From: Pirellulales bacterium
GTDB taxonomy: Bacteria > Planctomycetota > Planctomycetia > Pirellulales > Thermoguttaceae
Assembly (NCBI GenBank): GCA_030605745.1
Contig: JAUWHT010000001.1
Coordinates: forward strand, 1-8,197
Length of the DNA: 8,197 nucleotides
Direction of reading: 5' to 3'
Part shown: positions 1 to 5,622 of the stretch, piece by piece
Layout: the number at the start of each line of letters is the position of its first letter
Position numbering within the stretch: position 1 is the first letter of the stretch
Made by a program: the position numbers and the translations under genes
Notes under the pieces: generated by a model
Databases searched by the model: none
The model's input: the letters and a program-made list of their open reading frames with translations, nothing else
What the model was told of the DNA's origin: nothing

Positions 1-1
1 G

Positions 2-181
2 GTTCGAGCGATCGGTCCCATATTGCAACGGTCGCTTGAATGCGATCCGGTATTTGTGAAACTACTTGCGAACATCAATCAATACCACCAGAAACGTAAC
101 CGAGCATCCTACGAAAGCCGACGACGAAAGGCGAAACCTCCCGACGTAAATCGCAAAAAACACCTAGCGCGGTCATACTAA
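2..181 (+). CDS. 3' end of an unidentified gene (partial)
   Basis: An open frame enters from the left edge of the window and runs 59 codons to a TAA at 179-181. No start is visible, so only the C-terminus is here. The first ~30 residues (VRAIGPILQRSLECDPVFVK, then LLANINQYHQ) look helical and amphipathic. The last ~30 are strongly basic, with an RRRKAKPPDVNRKK stretch, as in nucleic-acid-binding or disordered tails. I do not recognise the family. It is separated from atpB by 305 bases of repeat-rich DNA and is probably not part of the ATPase operon. The stop codon lies at the edge of the palindromic element that follows. An open stretch this short could also occur by chance in GC-rich DNA, so coding status is uncertain. 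Confidence 0.42.
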   Translation, partial: VRAIGPILQRSLECDPVFVKLLANINQYHQKRNRASYESRRRKAKPPDVNRKKHLARSY

Positions 182-183
182 TA

Positions 184-224
184 CCGCCTGCGGCGGGAAG
201 GACCGTAAACGGTCCTAGTACTAC
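184..224 (-). repeat. Two-hairpin REP-like palindromic element
   Basis: Read on the minus strand, this begins with GTAG (+ strand CTAC, 221-224). After four bases follows a perfect 8-bp stem with only two central bases (AGGACCGT TT ACGGTCCT, + strand 199-216). A second hairpin comes next, with arms CCGCC and GGCGG (184-188 and 192-196). A GTAG foot before a short stem is the hallmark of REP sequences recognised by TnpA-REP (RAYT) transposases. Assignment to that class is inference, because only one copy is present here. Its 3' boundary on the minus strand may extend to about 173, overlapping the stop codon of the upstream frame. Confidence 0.5.
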
Positions 225-302
225 AACGCTATGTTATTGCGACGGTTTGACGTAACCCGAATCCTTCCAAAGGGTTGTGGAGTTGTTGACGTTTCCAATA
301 GT

Positions 303-389
303 CGTTTAGCCGCCGGGCAAGCCCGGCGCGTTGTGTGATGGCCAATTCGTTCCAAAGCCAACGCGCCGGGCAAGCCCGGCGGCTAAACG
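303..389. repeat. Inverted pair of REP-like palindromes (copy 1)
   Basis: Two 31-base arms, 303-333 and 359-389, are inverted copies separated by 25 bases. They pair throughout except at the two central bases of each arm. Each arm is itself a palindrome around GCCGGGCAAGCCCGGC (312-327 and 365-380), with an outer foot CGTTTAG. This is a palindrome-of-palindromes of the BIME type: two REPs facing each other. The same arm recurs at 1801-1884 and, truncated, at 8057-8081. As RNA the whole unit could fold into one long hairpin or two small ones. It lies 97 bases upstream of the atpB start. Confidence 0.88.
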
Positions 390-432
390 TAGTACTAGTC
401 ATGCCGAATTATCGGAACGCCGCGATTTGCAC

Positions 433-460
433 AGCCCTAAAATCGTAAATGTTCAGGGCT
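433..460 (+). other. Small stem-loop in the atpB leader
   Basis: AGCCCT at 433-438 pairs exactly with AGGGCT at 455-460, leaving a 16-base AT-rich loop. The stem is flanked by direct TTTGCAC repeats at 426-432 and 460-466. It ends 26 bases before the atpB start codon. It is not followed by a T-run, so it is not an intrinsic terminator. It may be a leader RNA structure or chance; only the pairing is directly seen. Confidence 0.25.
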
Positions 461-474
461 TTGCACCTAGAAAC

Positions 475-480
475 GGAAGA
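475..480 (+). promoter_or_regulatory. Weak ribosome binding site of atpB
   Basis: GGAAGA lies six bases before ATG 487. It is a weak purine-rich Shine-Dalgarno sequence, but correct spacing supports ATG 487 over the TTG at 331. Confidence 0.45.
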
Positions 481-486
481 GCCAAT

Positions 487-1806
487 ATGTTTGATGACTT
501 GATTCGATACACGCGGGTTCTCGCCATTGTGGGCGACATTCTCAAGGTACGTGCGAAGAACGTGGGTTTCGGCGACTTGGCAATGGTCGAGAACTGGGAT
601 GGCGAGGAGTCACTGGCCCAGGTGATTCAACTTGAAGGAGACGAGGTTTCGTTACAGGTTTTCGCCGGAGGGAGGGGCATCTCGACCGATGCAACGGTGC
701 GTTTTCTCGGCCATCCCATGCAGGTGACGTACTCGCCGAACATCTTGGGGCGCGTTTTTCGCGGTTCGGGGGAGCCGCTGGATAGTGGTCCGGTGCTTTC
801 CGGCGATCCCCGCATCGACGTCGGTGGTCCGGCCGTCAACCCGACCATGCGGGTCTTGCCCAACAAGATGATCCACACCAAGGTTCCGATGATCGACCTG
901 TTCAACTGCCTGGTCGAGAGTCAGAAGCTTCCGATTTTCTCGATTGCCGGGGAGCCTTACAACCAGCTTTTGGCCCGCATCGGAATTCAGGCCGACGCCG
1001 ACATCATTGTCTTCGGCGGCTTGGGGCTGATCTTCGACGACTACTATTCCTTCCGGACGAGATTTGAAGAGGAGGGCATCTTCTCGCGGGTGGTGATGTT
1101 CGTCAACCAGGCGTCCGACCCAATCGTGGAACGCCTGTTGGTCCCGGACATGGCCCTGAAGGTAGCAGAGCGCTTTGCAGTGGAGGAAGCAAAACGCGTG
1201 CTGGTATTGCTGACCGACATGACGGCGTACGCCGACGCGTTGAAGGAGATCGGCATTACCCTGGAGCGAGTACCGGCAAACCGCGGCTATGTGGGCGACC
1301 TCTACAGTCAGTTGGCCCAACGGTACGAGCGGGCGTGTGATTACAAGGGGGCCGGCTCGGTGACCATCCTGGCCGTGACCACGATGCCGGGCGACGACGT
1401 CACGCACCCGGTGCCCGACAATACGGGCTACATCACCGAAGGCCAGTTCTACCTGCACGACGGCACCATTGACCCGTTCGGCTCGTTGTCGCGATTGAAG
1501 CAACAGGTGATCGGTAAGGTAACTCGCGAGGATCACGGCCAGATCATGAACACGATGATACGGTTTTACTCGGCGGCCAAGGAAGCCGAACAGAAGCAGG
1601 CGATGGCCTTCGAGTTGTCCCCATTTGATGAAAAAGCATTGAAGTTCGGCGAGCTGTTCCACGACCGATTTATGGACCTTGAGGTGTTGATGGCCTTGGA
1701 CGATGCCTTGGACCTTTCCTGGAAAACGCTGGCCGAGTGTTTCGAGCCGCAGGAACTGCTGATGAAGCAGGCACTGATAGATAAGTATTACCCTAAGGCA
1801 GTTTAG
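487..1806 (+). CDS. atpB: V-type ATPase subunit B (non-catalytic head subunit)
   Basis: This 439-residue protein is the regulatory, non-catalytic subunit that alternates with subunit A in the cytoplasmic A3B3 head. The N-terminal beta-barrel is at about residues 1-75. In the nucleotide fold the P-loop position reads SIAGEPYNQ (152-160) and lacks GxxGxGKT, as expected for B rather than A. The ATP-synthase alpha/beta region VPANRGYVGDLYSQLAQRYERA begins at residue 262, PDNTGYITEGQ is at 310-320, and GSLSRL (332-337) carries the arginine that reaches the A-subunit active site. The C-terminal helical domain covers about 345-439. Length matches bacterial V-type B subunits. ATG 487 was chosen because MFDDLIRYTRV aligns with the usual N-terminus and has an upstream GGAAGA. 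The last codon and TAG stop lie in the first six bases of the following inverted repeat, so a repeat insertion may have reset the C-terminus. It is first in the operon, whereas B normally follows A. Confidence 0.97.
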   Translation: MFDDLIRYTRVLAIVGDILKVRAKNVGFGDLAMVENWDGEESLAQVIQLEGDEVSLQVFAGGRGISTDATVRFLGHPMQVTYSPNILGRVFRGSGEPLDSGPVLSGDPRIDVGGPAVNPTMRVLPNKMIHTKVPMIDLFNCLVESQKLPIFSIAGEPYNQLLARIGIQADADIIVFGGLGLIFDDYYSFRTRFEEEGIFSRVVMFVNQASDPIVERLLVPDMALKVAERFAVEEAKRVLVLLTDMTAYADALKEIGITLERVPANRGYVGDLYSQLAQRYERACDYKGAGSVTILAVTTMPGDDVTHPVPDNTGYITEGQFYLHDGTIDPFGSLSRLKQQVIGKVTREDHGQIMNTMIRFYSAAKEAEQKQAMAFELSPFDEKALKFGELFHDRFMDLEVLMALDDALDLSWKTLAECFEPQELLMKQALIDKYYPKAV

Positions 1807-1884
1807 CCGCCGGGCTTGCCCGGCGCGTTTTCGTTCGAACGTATTGACACCCACCACCGCGCCGGGCAAGCCCGGCGGCTAAAC
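1801..1884. repeat. Inverted pair of REP-like palindromes (copy 2), between atpB and atpD
   Basis: Perfect 27-base inverted arms, 1801-1827 and 1858-1884, are separated by 30 bases. They belong to the same family as 303-389 (foot GTTTAG, core GCCGGGCTTGCCCGGC), but here the core centre reads TT on the left arm. The transcript could form a 27-bp stem directly after atpB. The GTTTAG foot supplies the last codon and stop of atpB, and the right arm ends seven bases before the atpD start, where an RBS would be expected. The spacer holds a small palindrome, CGTTCGAACG (1832-1841). Possible roles are mRNA stabilisation of the upstream segment or reduced ribosome access to atpD; neither is shown by sequence alone. 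Confidence 0.92.
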
Positions 1885-1891
1885 GGTAGCC

Positions 1892-2509
1892 ATGGAAACT
1901 CTCGCGCTCAACAAGAGTTCCTTGAAGGCCGAACGCGACCGGTTGAATACGTTTCAACGTTTTCTGCCGTCGCTAGACCTCAAGCGCCAACAGTTGATGG
2001 TGGAGTTCAAGAATGCGCAAAGGGTGCTAGGGACCACGCAGCGGGAGATCGACGAGCTGATCACGTCATTGGAAGGGCTGCTGGCGTTGCTGGGCGCCTC
2101 GACCATGGATCTATCCAACTACGTGAAGGTTCGAGCCGTAGAAGTTGACCAGGAAAACGTTATCGGGGTCAAGTTGCCGGTGTTGCGTGGCGTGGAGTTC
2201 AGCGTCGAAGAATACTCCACTTTGGCAAAGCCGTTTTGGGTGGATACCCTGGTAGAGTATCTGCAAAAAGTGAGCACGTTGCGTGTTCGTGAACAAGTCG
2301 ATCAGGAGCGAGTCCGCCGGCTGGATGAGGCCGTGCGTAAGATTACGCAGCGGGTCAATCTGTTTGAGAAGGTGCTGATTCCGACCGCCCAGAAGAACAT
2401 CCACCGCATTCGCATTTACCTGGCCGACGCGGAACGGGCCGGGGTGGTCCGCTCGAAGATGGTTAAAGCAAAACGTCAACGGAAAGTGAGTCAGTTGGAA
2501 CAACGCTAA
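1892..2509 (+). CDS. atpD: V-type ATPase subunit D (central shaft)
   Basis: This 205-residue protein is the rotating central shaft, equivalent in role to gamma of F-type enzymes. The N-terminal helix starts with LALNKSSLKAERDRL (residues 4-18). A long helical stretch covers about 10-70, with a middle globular segment at about 80-125. The C-terminal helix carries the family signature RVNLFEKVLIPTAQKNIHRI (154-173) before a basic tail. The two terminal helices form the antiparallel coiled coil that inserts into the A3B3 head. Length is normal for V-ATPase D. ATG 1892 fits the usual N-terminus, but no real Shine-Dalgarno is visible because the preceding bases are the repeat arm ending at 1884. 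Its TAA overlaps the atpI ATG by one base (TAATG), which suggests translational coupling downstream. Confidence 0.96.
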   Translation: METLALNKSSLKAERDRLNTFQRFLPSLDLKRQQLMVEFKNAQRVLGTTQREIDELITSLEGLLALLGASTMDLSNYVKVRAVEVDQENVIGVKLPVLRGVEFSVEEYSTLAKPFWVDTLVEYLQKVSTLRVREQVDQERVRRLDEAVRKITQRVNLFEKVLIPTAQKNIHRIRIYLADAERAGVVRSKMVKAKRQRKVSQLEQR

Positions 2510-4308
2510 TGGCCATTGTCCACCTCAGCAAGGTTACCCTCTACGGGATCACCGACCAGAAGGAGGCCGTTCTCGACGGCCTGCAGCGCCTCGGCTGTAC
2601 GCACGTGGTGAACCTTAACCCGGAGACGGGCGGGGGGCGACCCGAGCCGGGATACTCGGTCGAAGCCCACCAGGCGTTGCAATACTTGCGGGCCTGCCCC
2701 GTTCAGCGGCAGCAAGCGGGAAATCGCAAGGATTTTGACTTCGGCGCGGTCGAGCAAGAGGCATTGGAAATCCGACAGCAACAGCAGAAACTGTCAGACG
2801 AACACGACTTGCTGGCCGGCGCGATCGAGGCGGCCGGACCGTGGGGAGAATTCCACCTGCCGGCGGAGGAAGAACACAGTGCATTACGGTTCTGGTTCTA
2901 CGTTGTACCGCACTATCGAAGGGAGATGATCGAGGAATCGGGCCTGGTTTGGCAAGCGGTTGCGCGGGATGAACGCTTCGATTATGTGGTAGTCGTCCAC
3001 CCGGACGAGCCGCAAGGCATGCCCGTGGCGCCGGAGAATCTGGACCCCCGTTCCCTGTCGCAACTCACCCAGCGATTGGAGCAAGTGGACCTCGAACTGG
3101 AGAAGTTACACTGGCGTCGCGTGGAACTGACTCGCTGGTGTCATCTTACGAGATTGACGATGGCGGAAGCCGATGATCGGGCTGTTCTGGAGCACGCCGG
3201 CCGGCAGACCTTGGACATCTCGCGGGTGTTCGCCGTACAGGGTTGGGCGCCTCGTGGAGTGTTGCCCCAGATTGAGGAATTCGCCGACCAACGCGGCCTG
3301 GCCCTCTCTGTTGAGGAGCCGGGGTCGGAGGATAACCCGCCCACCCTGCTGGACAACCCGGAATTGCTGGCCGGTGGAGAGAAAACCGTGACGTTCTACA
3401 TGACACCCGGTTACCACACATGGGACCCGTCGGTGGTGGTGTTCTTCTCTTTCGCCGCCTTCTTTGCTATGATCTTCTCCGATGCGGGCTACGCGCTGAT
3501 GCTGGGTGCGATACTGGTTTTGACGTGGCGCAGACTGGGGCACACTCGCAGCAACATTCGCTTGCGGAACTTATTCTTGGCTTTGGTCCTCGCCTCAGTA
3601 GGGTACGGCGTCATGGTGGGAAGCTACTTCGGCGTAGGTCCGCCCGAGGGCTCGGTGGCGGCCTCTTTGAAAGTGCTCGACATGAAGGACCAGGGTGGGA
3701 TGATGCGTCTTTCGATTATCGTCGGCGTGTTTCACCTAGTCCTGGCCAACCTGATTACCACGTGGCGTTACCGGCGATCACCCCGTTTCCTCGCCCCGCT
3801 CGGTTGGGTGGCGATGATTCTGGGGGGCCTGATCACGGGGCTCGAAATGGTCGGAGACGACCCGCTGGAACTGTTCTTGCCCGTGGACATCATTCTGCTG
3901 GTCAGTGGTGCCGGGGCCGTGCTGCTTTTCAGCAGCGAGCGCCCTTTTTCCGGCGGCGGCATTAGCAACCTGGCCTGGCGGTTGCTTGATGGGCTGAAGG
4001 GCCTCGCCGGTGTTTCGAAGGCGTTTGGCGACGTGCTCAGCTATCTGCGGCTATTTGCTCTGGGCCTTGCCAACGCACACTTGGCCGCGGCGTTCAACGA
4101 GATTGCAGGAACCACCGCCAAATCCCGCGGCATCGGGCTGCTGGCGGCAATCCTGATTCTTGTGGTCGGCCATGGGCTCAATTTTGCACTCGCCGTGATA
4201 GGAGGCGTCGTGCATGGATTGCGTTTGAATTGTATCGAGTTTTTTAATTGGAGCCTTCCCGAGGAAGGCTATCCTTTCCAGCCTTTTTGCAAGAAAGCGA
4301 GTCAGTGA
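2509..4308 (+). CDS. atpI: V-type ATPase subunit I (membrane stator, a-type)
   Basis: This 599-residue protein couples ring rotation to ion passage. Residues 1-290 form the soluble arm, starting with the typical MAIVHLSKVTLYGI and containing a predicted helical hairpin (about 80-105 and 183-225). The C-terminal half has about eight membrane segments, at roughly 306-324, 325-340, 352-374, 400-418, 428-446, 456-474, 501-522 and 541-570. FGDVLSYLRLFALGLA (506-521) holds the family-invariant arginine, R514, which faces the carboxylate of subunit K. VHGLRLNCIEFF (568-579) is the other conserved terminal motif. The protein is slightly short but within the bacterial range. It overlaps atpD by one base and atpK by one base (TGATG), so translation of D, I and K is probably coupled by reinitiation. 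No strong RBS is visible. Confidence 0.96.
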   Translation: MAIVHLSKVTLYGITDQKEAVLDGLQRLGCTHVVNLNPETGGGRPEPGYSVEAHQALQYLRACPVQRQQAGNRKDFDFGAVEQEALEIRQQQQKLSDEHDLLAGAIEAAGPWGEFHLPAEEEHSALRFWFYVVPHYRREMIEESGLVWQAVARDERFDYVVVVHPDEPQGMPVAPENLDPRSLSQLTQRLEQVDLELEKLHWRRVELTRWCHLTRLTMAEADDRAVLEHAGRQTLDISRVFAVQGWAPRGVLPQIEEFADQRGLALSVEEPGSEDNPPTLLDNPELLAGGEKTVTFYMTPGYHTWDPSVVVFFSFAAFFAMIFSDAGYALMLGAILVLTWRRLGHTRSNIRLRNLFLALVLASVGYGVMVGSYFGVGPPEGSVAASLKVLDMKDQGGMMRLSIIVGVFHLVLANLITTWRYRRSPRFLAPLGWVAMILGGLITGLEMVGDDPLELFLPVDIILLVSGAGAVLLFSSERPFSGGGISNLAWRLLDGLKGLAGVSKAFGDVLSYLRLFALGLANAHLAAAFNEIAGTTAKSRGIGLLAAILILVVGHGLNFALAVIGGVVHGLRLNCIEFFNWSLPEEGYPFQPFCKKASQ

Positions 4309-4769
4309 TGGAAGAATTTGTCCTTCTTACCTTGGGGTGGGCAGGCCTTTACGCCCCAACCGCCCTGGGCGCCATTGGGAGCATCCTCGGCTGCACGCGG
4401 GCGGGACAGGCGGCGTGCGGCGCGATGCTGGAAATCGAGAGTGGCTACGGTCGCTACGTCGGCGTTTCGGCCCTGCCTTCTTCCCAGACGATTTACGGCA
4501 TCGTGGTCATGTTCACGTTGAACGCCCGGGAAGTCACCACCGAGTCTGCGCCCGGCCTATTGGCGATCGGCGTCATGTCGGGCGTGGCGTTGATGATGAG
4601 CGCCATCATGCAGGGGGCGTGCTGCGCCTCGGCGATCAACGTCAGCAAGAGCAAGCCGGAGGTGTTCGGTCTGTCGATAGCCCCGGCGGCGATCGTGGAA
4701 GGGTTCGCCGTGTTTGCGTTTGTCTTTGCATTGGTGGTCAGCGCCGGCATTCCCGGTTTACCCCAGTAA
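4308..4769 (+). CDS. atpK: V-type ATPase subunit K (membrane ring proteolipid)
   Basis: This 153-residue protein has four membrane segments (about 8-28, 53-72, 82-106 and 122-146), the duplicated-hairpin form typical of V-type K. The ion-carrying carboxylate is E131 in the last helix (AIVEGFAVF). The first hairpin has no acidic counterpart, so there is one site per four helices, which favours ion pumping over ATP synthesis. LPSSQTIYG (56-64), Q102 and E131 correspond in order and spacing to the sodium ligands of Enterococcus hirae NtpK (L61, T64, Q65, Q110, E139), with Ser for Thr. That hints at sodium, but is inference from memory of the NtpK site. ATG 4308 overlaps the atpI stop; the in-frame upstream ATG at 4248 would place about 20 residues of atpI-overlapping sequence before the normal N-terminus and is rejected. 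Confidence 0.96.
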   Translation: MEEFVLLTLGWAGLYAPTALGAIGSILGCTRAGQAACGAMLEIESGYGRYVGVSALPSSQTIYGIVVMFTLNAREVTTESAPGLLAIGVMSGVALMMSAIMQGACCASAINVSKSKPEVFGLSIAPAAIVEGFAVFAFVFALVVSAGIPGLPQ

Positions 4770-4782
4770 CCGAAGAAAGCAC

Positions 4783-4806
4783 CACGGAGACACGGAGGAC
4801 ACGGAG
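4783..4806 (+). repeat. Three-unit CACGGAG tandem array
   Basis: CACGGAG occurs at 4783-4789, 4791-4797 and 4800-4806, with 1-2 base spacers, 13 bases after the atpK stop. As far as I recall, similar CACGGAGACACGGAG-type stretches occur between genes in many planctomycete and other bacterial genomes; their function is unknown. It directly abuts the inverted repeat at 4811. Confidence 0.7.
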
Positions 4807-4810
4807 AAGA

Positions 4811-4882
4811 CGTAGGGTGGGTGCTTGCACCCACGCGAACTTGTGGTCCTTTGGAGGCGTGGGTGCAAGCACCCACCCTACG
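4811..4882. repeat. Inverted pair of REP-like palindromes, second family, between atpK and atpE
   Basis: Perfect 26-base inverted arms, 4811-4836 and 4857-4882, are separated by 20 bases. Each arm has a GTAG foot (4812-4815 on the left), one spacer base, and an 8-bp palindrome with a two-base centre, GTGGGTGC TT GCACCCAC. The sequence differs from the GCCGGGC family but the layout is the same: tetranucleotide foot, one base, 8-bp stem around TT, GCG after the stem, and two copies facing each other. The GTAG foot matches classical REPs processed by TnpA-REP transposases (established for enterobacterial REPs; inferred here). The transcript could form a 26-bp stem immediately 3' of atpK. Confidence 0.9.
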
Positions 4883-4885
4883 CTA

Positions 4886-4894
4886 CTAAACGGT
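4886..4894 (-). repeat. Solitary foot sequence of the first palindrome family
   Basis: CTAAACGGT is the reverse complement of ACCGTTTAG, the outer foot seen at 1879-1887 and 8057-8065, but no palindrome core is attached. It sits four bases after the second-family inverted repeat. It could be the relic of an earlier first-family copy at this junction, or a chance nine-base match. Confidence 0.35.
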
Positions 4895-4926
4895 TACAGT
4901 TACGAGAAACAGGTTGTAACAACATC

Positions 4927-5613
4927 ATGTCTGAAAAAGAACAATCCTCGGGCGTTCAGGAACTGATTGATCGCTTGCGAGAGAAAGGTGTTGAGGAGGG
5001 CAAGGAGCAGGCCGATCTGTTCGTCGCCGACGCGCGGCGACGAGCCACGGAAATGCTCGATAAGGCTCGCTGGGAGACCGCGGAAATCCTCCAGCACGCC
5101 CGGGAGGAGGCAGATAGTCTCCGGGCGGCGGGCGAGGATGCCTTGCACTTGGCGGGTCGCGACGCAGTTTTGGCACTGAAGGAAGAAATATCCGAGCAGT
5201 TTGCCAATCAAGTGCGTCGGCTCGTCTCTCATCGCCTGCGCGACGACCAATTCATGCAGCGGTTGATACTGGAAATCGCGGGTCGGGCCGTGCCCAAGGA
5301 CACCAAGCAACCGCTGGAGTTGCTGTTGCCGGAAGAGGTGCTGCCGCCGGAGGAAGTACAACGCCAGGTGAAGGGGGCCAAGGAAGGCACGCTGAGCCAC
5401 TTCGTGCTGGGCCTGACTGCTGAGATGATGCGTAAAGGGGTTACTTTCGGAGTAGCCGACGACGACACGCCCGGCGTCACGGTCAAAATGGTCGACGAGG
5501 ACGTCGAAATCGTTTTCAATGAAAAAGCCATCACTGAGTTCCTCTTGCGGCACCTGCTGCCGCGTTTCCGAACAATGATGGATGGCCCAGTGATGGATAG
5601 CACTGCCCAGTGA
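4927..5613 (+). CDS. atpE: V-type ATPase subunit E (peripheral stalk)
   Basis: This 228-residue protein is the peripheral-stalk subunit that holds the A3B3 head against rotation. Residues 1-100 are highly charged and heptad-rich (GVQELIDRLREKGVEEGKEQ at 9-28, then a long Ala/Glu/Arg helix), fitting the stalk coiled coil. Residues 105-228 form the globular C-terminal domain that binds the head. Length is typical. ATG 4927 matches the usual N-terminus; an in-frame TTG at 4825 lies inside the inverted repeat and is rejected. There is no good Shine-Dalgarno. A 157-base repeat-filled gap separates it from atpK, the largest gap in the operon. In the familiar chlamydial order this is the first gene, so its own promoter may lie in this gap, though none is recognisable. 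No separate subunit G partner gene is present. Confidence 0.93.
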   Translation: MSEKEQSSGVQELIDRLREKGVEEGKEQADLFVADARRRATEMLDKARWETAEILQHAREEADSLRAAGEDALHLAGRDAVLALKEEISEQFANQVRRLVSHRLRDDQFMQRLILEIAGRAVPKDTKQPLELLLPEEVLPPEEVQRQVKGAKEGTLSHFVLGLTAEMMRKGVTFGVADDDTPGVTVKMVDEDVEIVFNEKAITEFLLRHLLPRFRTMMDGPVMDSTAQ

Positions 5614-5622
5614 GATGCGTCG

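Larger units (their letters stand above)
182..486. other. Gene-free region upstream of atpB
   Basis: This 305-base stretch has no supportable coding frame. A frame in phase with atpB is open from TTG 331, but it starts inside an inverted-repeat arm and encodes nothing resembling the B-subunit N-terminus. The region contains the palindromic element at 184-224, the inverted repeat at 303-389 and a small stem-loop at 433-460. TTGACG occurs at 247-252 and 286-291, but neither has a matching -10 box at 16-18 bases, so I cannot place the operon promoter. If transcription starts here, it could be either before or after the inverted repeat. Confidence 0.6.

Noticed and set aside
286..314. Sigma-70 promoter with -35 TTGACG at 286-291
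   Set aside because: No -10-like hexamer at 16-18 bases; that position is GC-rich repeat.
331..486. N-terminal extension of atpB from TTG 331
   Set aside because: It starts inside the inverted-repeat arm, translates repeat sequence, and precedes a normal B N-terminus at ATG 487 that has its own weak RBS.
346..1836. Shared TTCGTTC in the spacers of the first two inverted repeats
   Set aside because: It is a seven-base match at different offsets in otherwise unlike spacers, probably chance.
652..1869. Long minus-strand open frame (405 codons) opposite atpB
   Set aside because: It is antisense to a fully conserved gene, is low in domain character and His/Arg/Val rich, and is best explained by codon bias of atpB.
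303..1884. CRISPR array or attachment sites formed by the repeats
   Set aside because: Copies are paired inverted palindromes more than a kilobase apart with unlike spacers; there is no regular direct-repeat spacing and no cas or integrase gene.
3420..3965. Plus-strand frame of 181 codons inside atpI
   Set aside because: It overlaps the conserved membrane domain of atpI in another frame, and its Gly/Arg-rich product looks like a frame-shadow.
4337..4966. Plus-strand frame running from atpK through the repeats into atpE
   Set aside because: It reads arginine-rich shadow sequence out of frame with atpK and translates the CACGGAG array and the inverted repeat.
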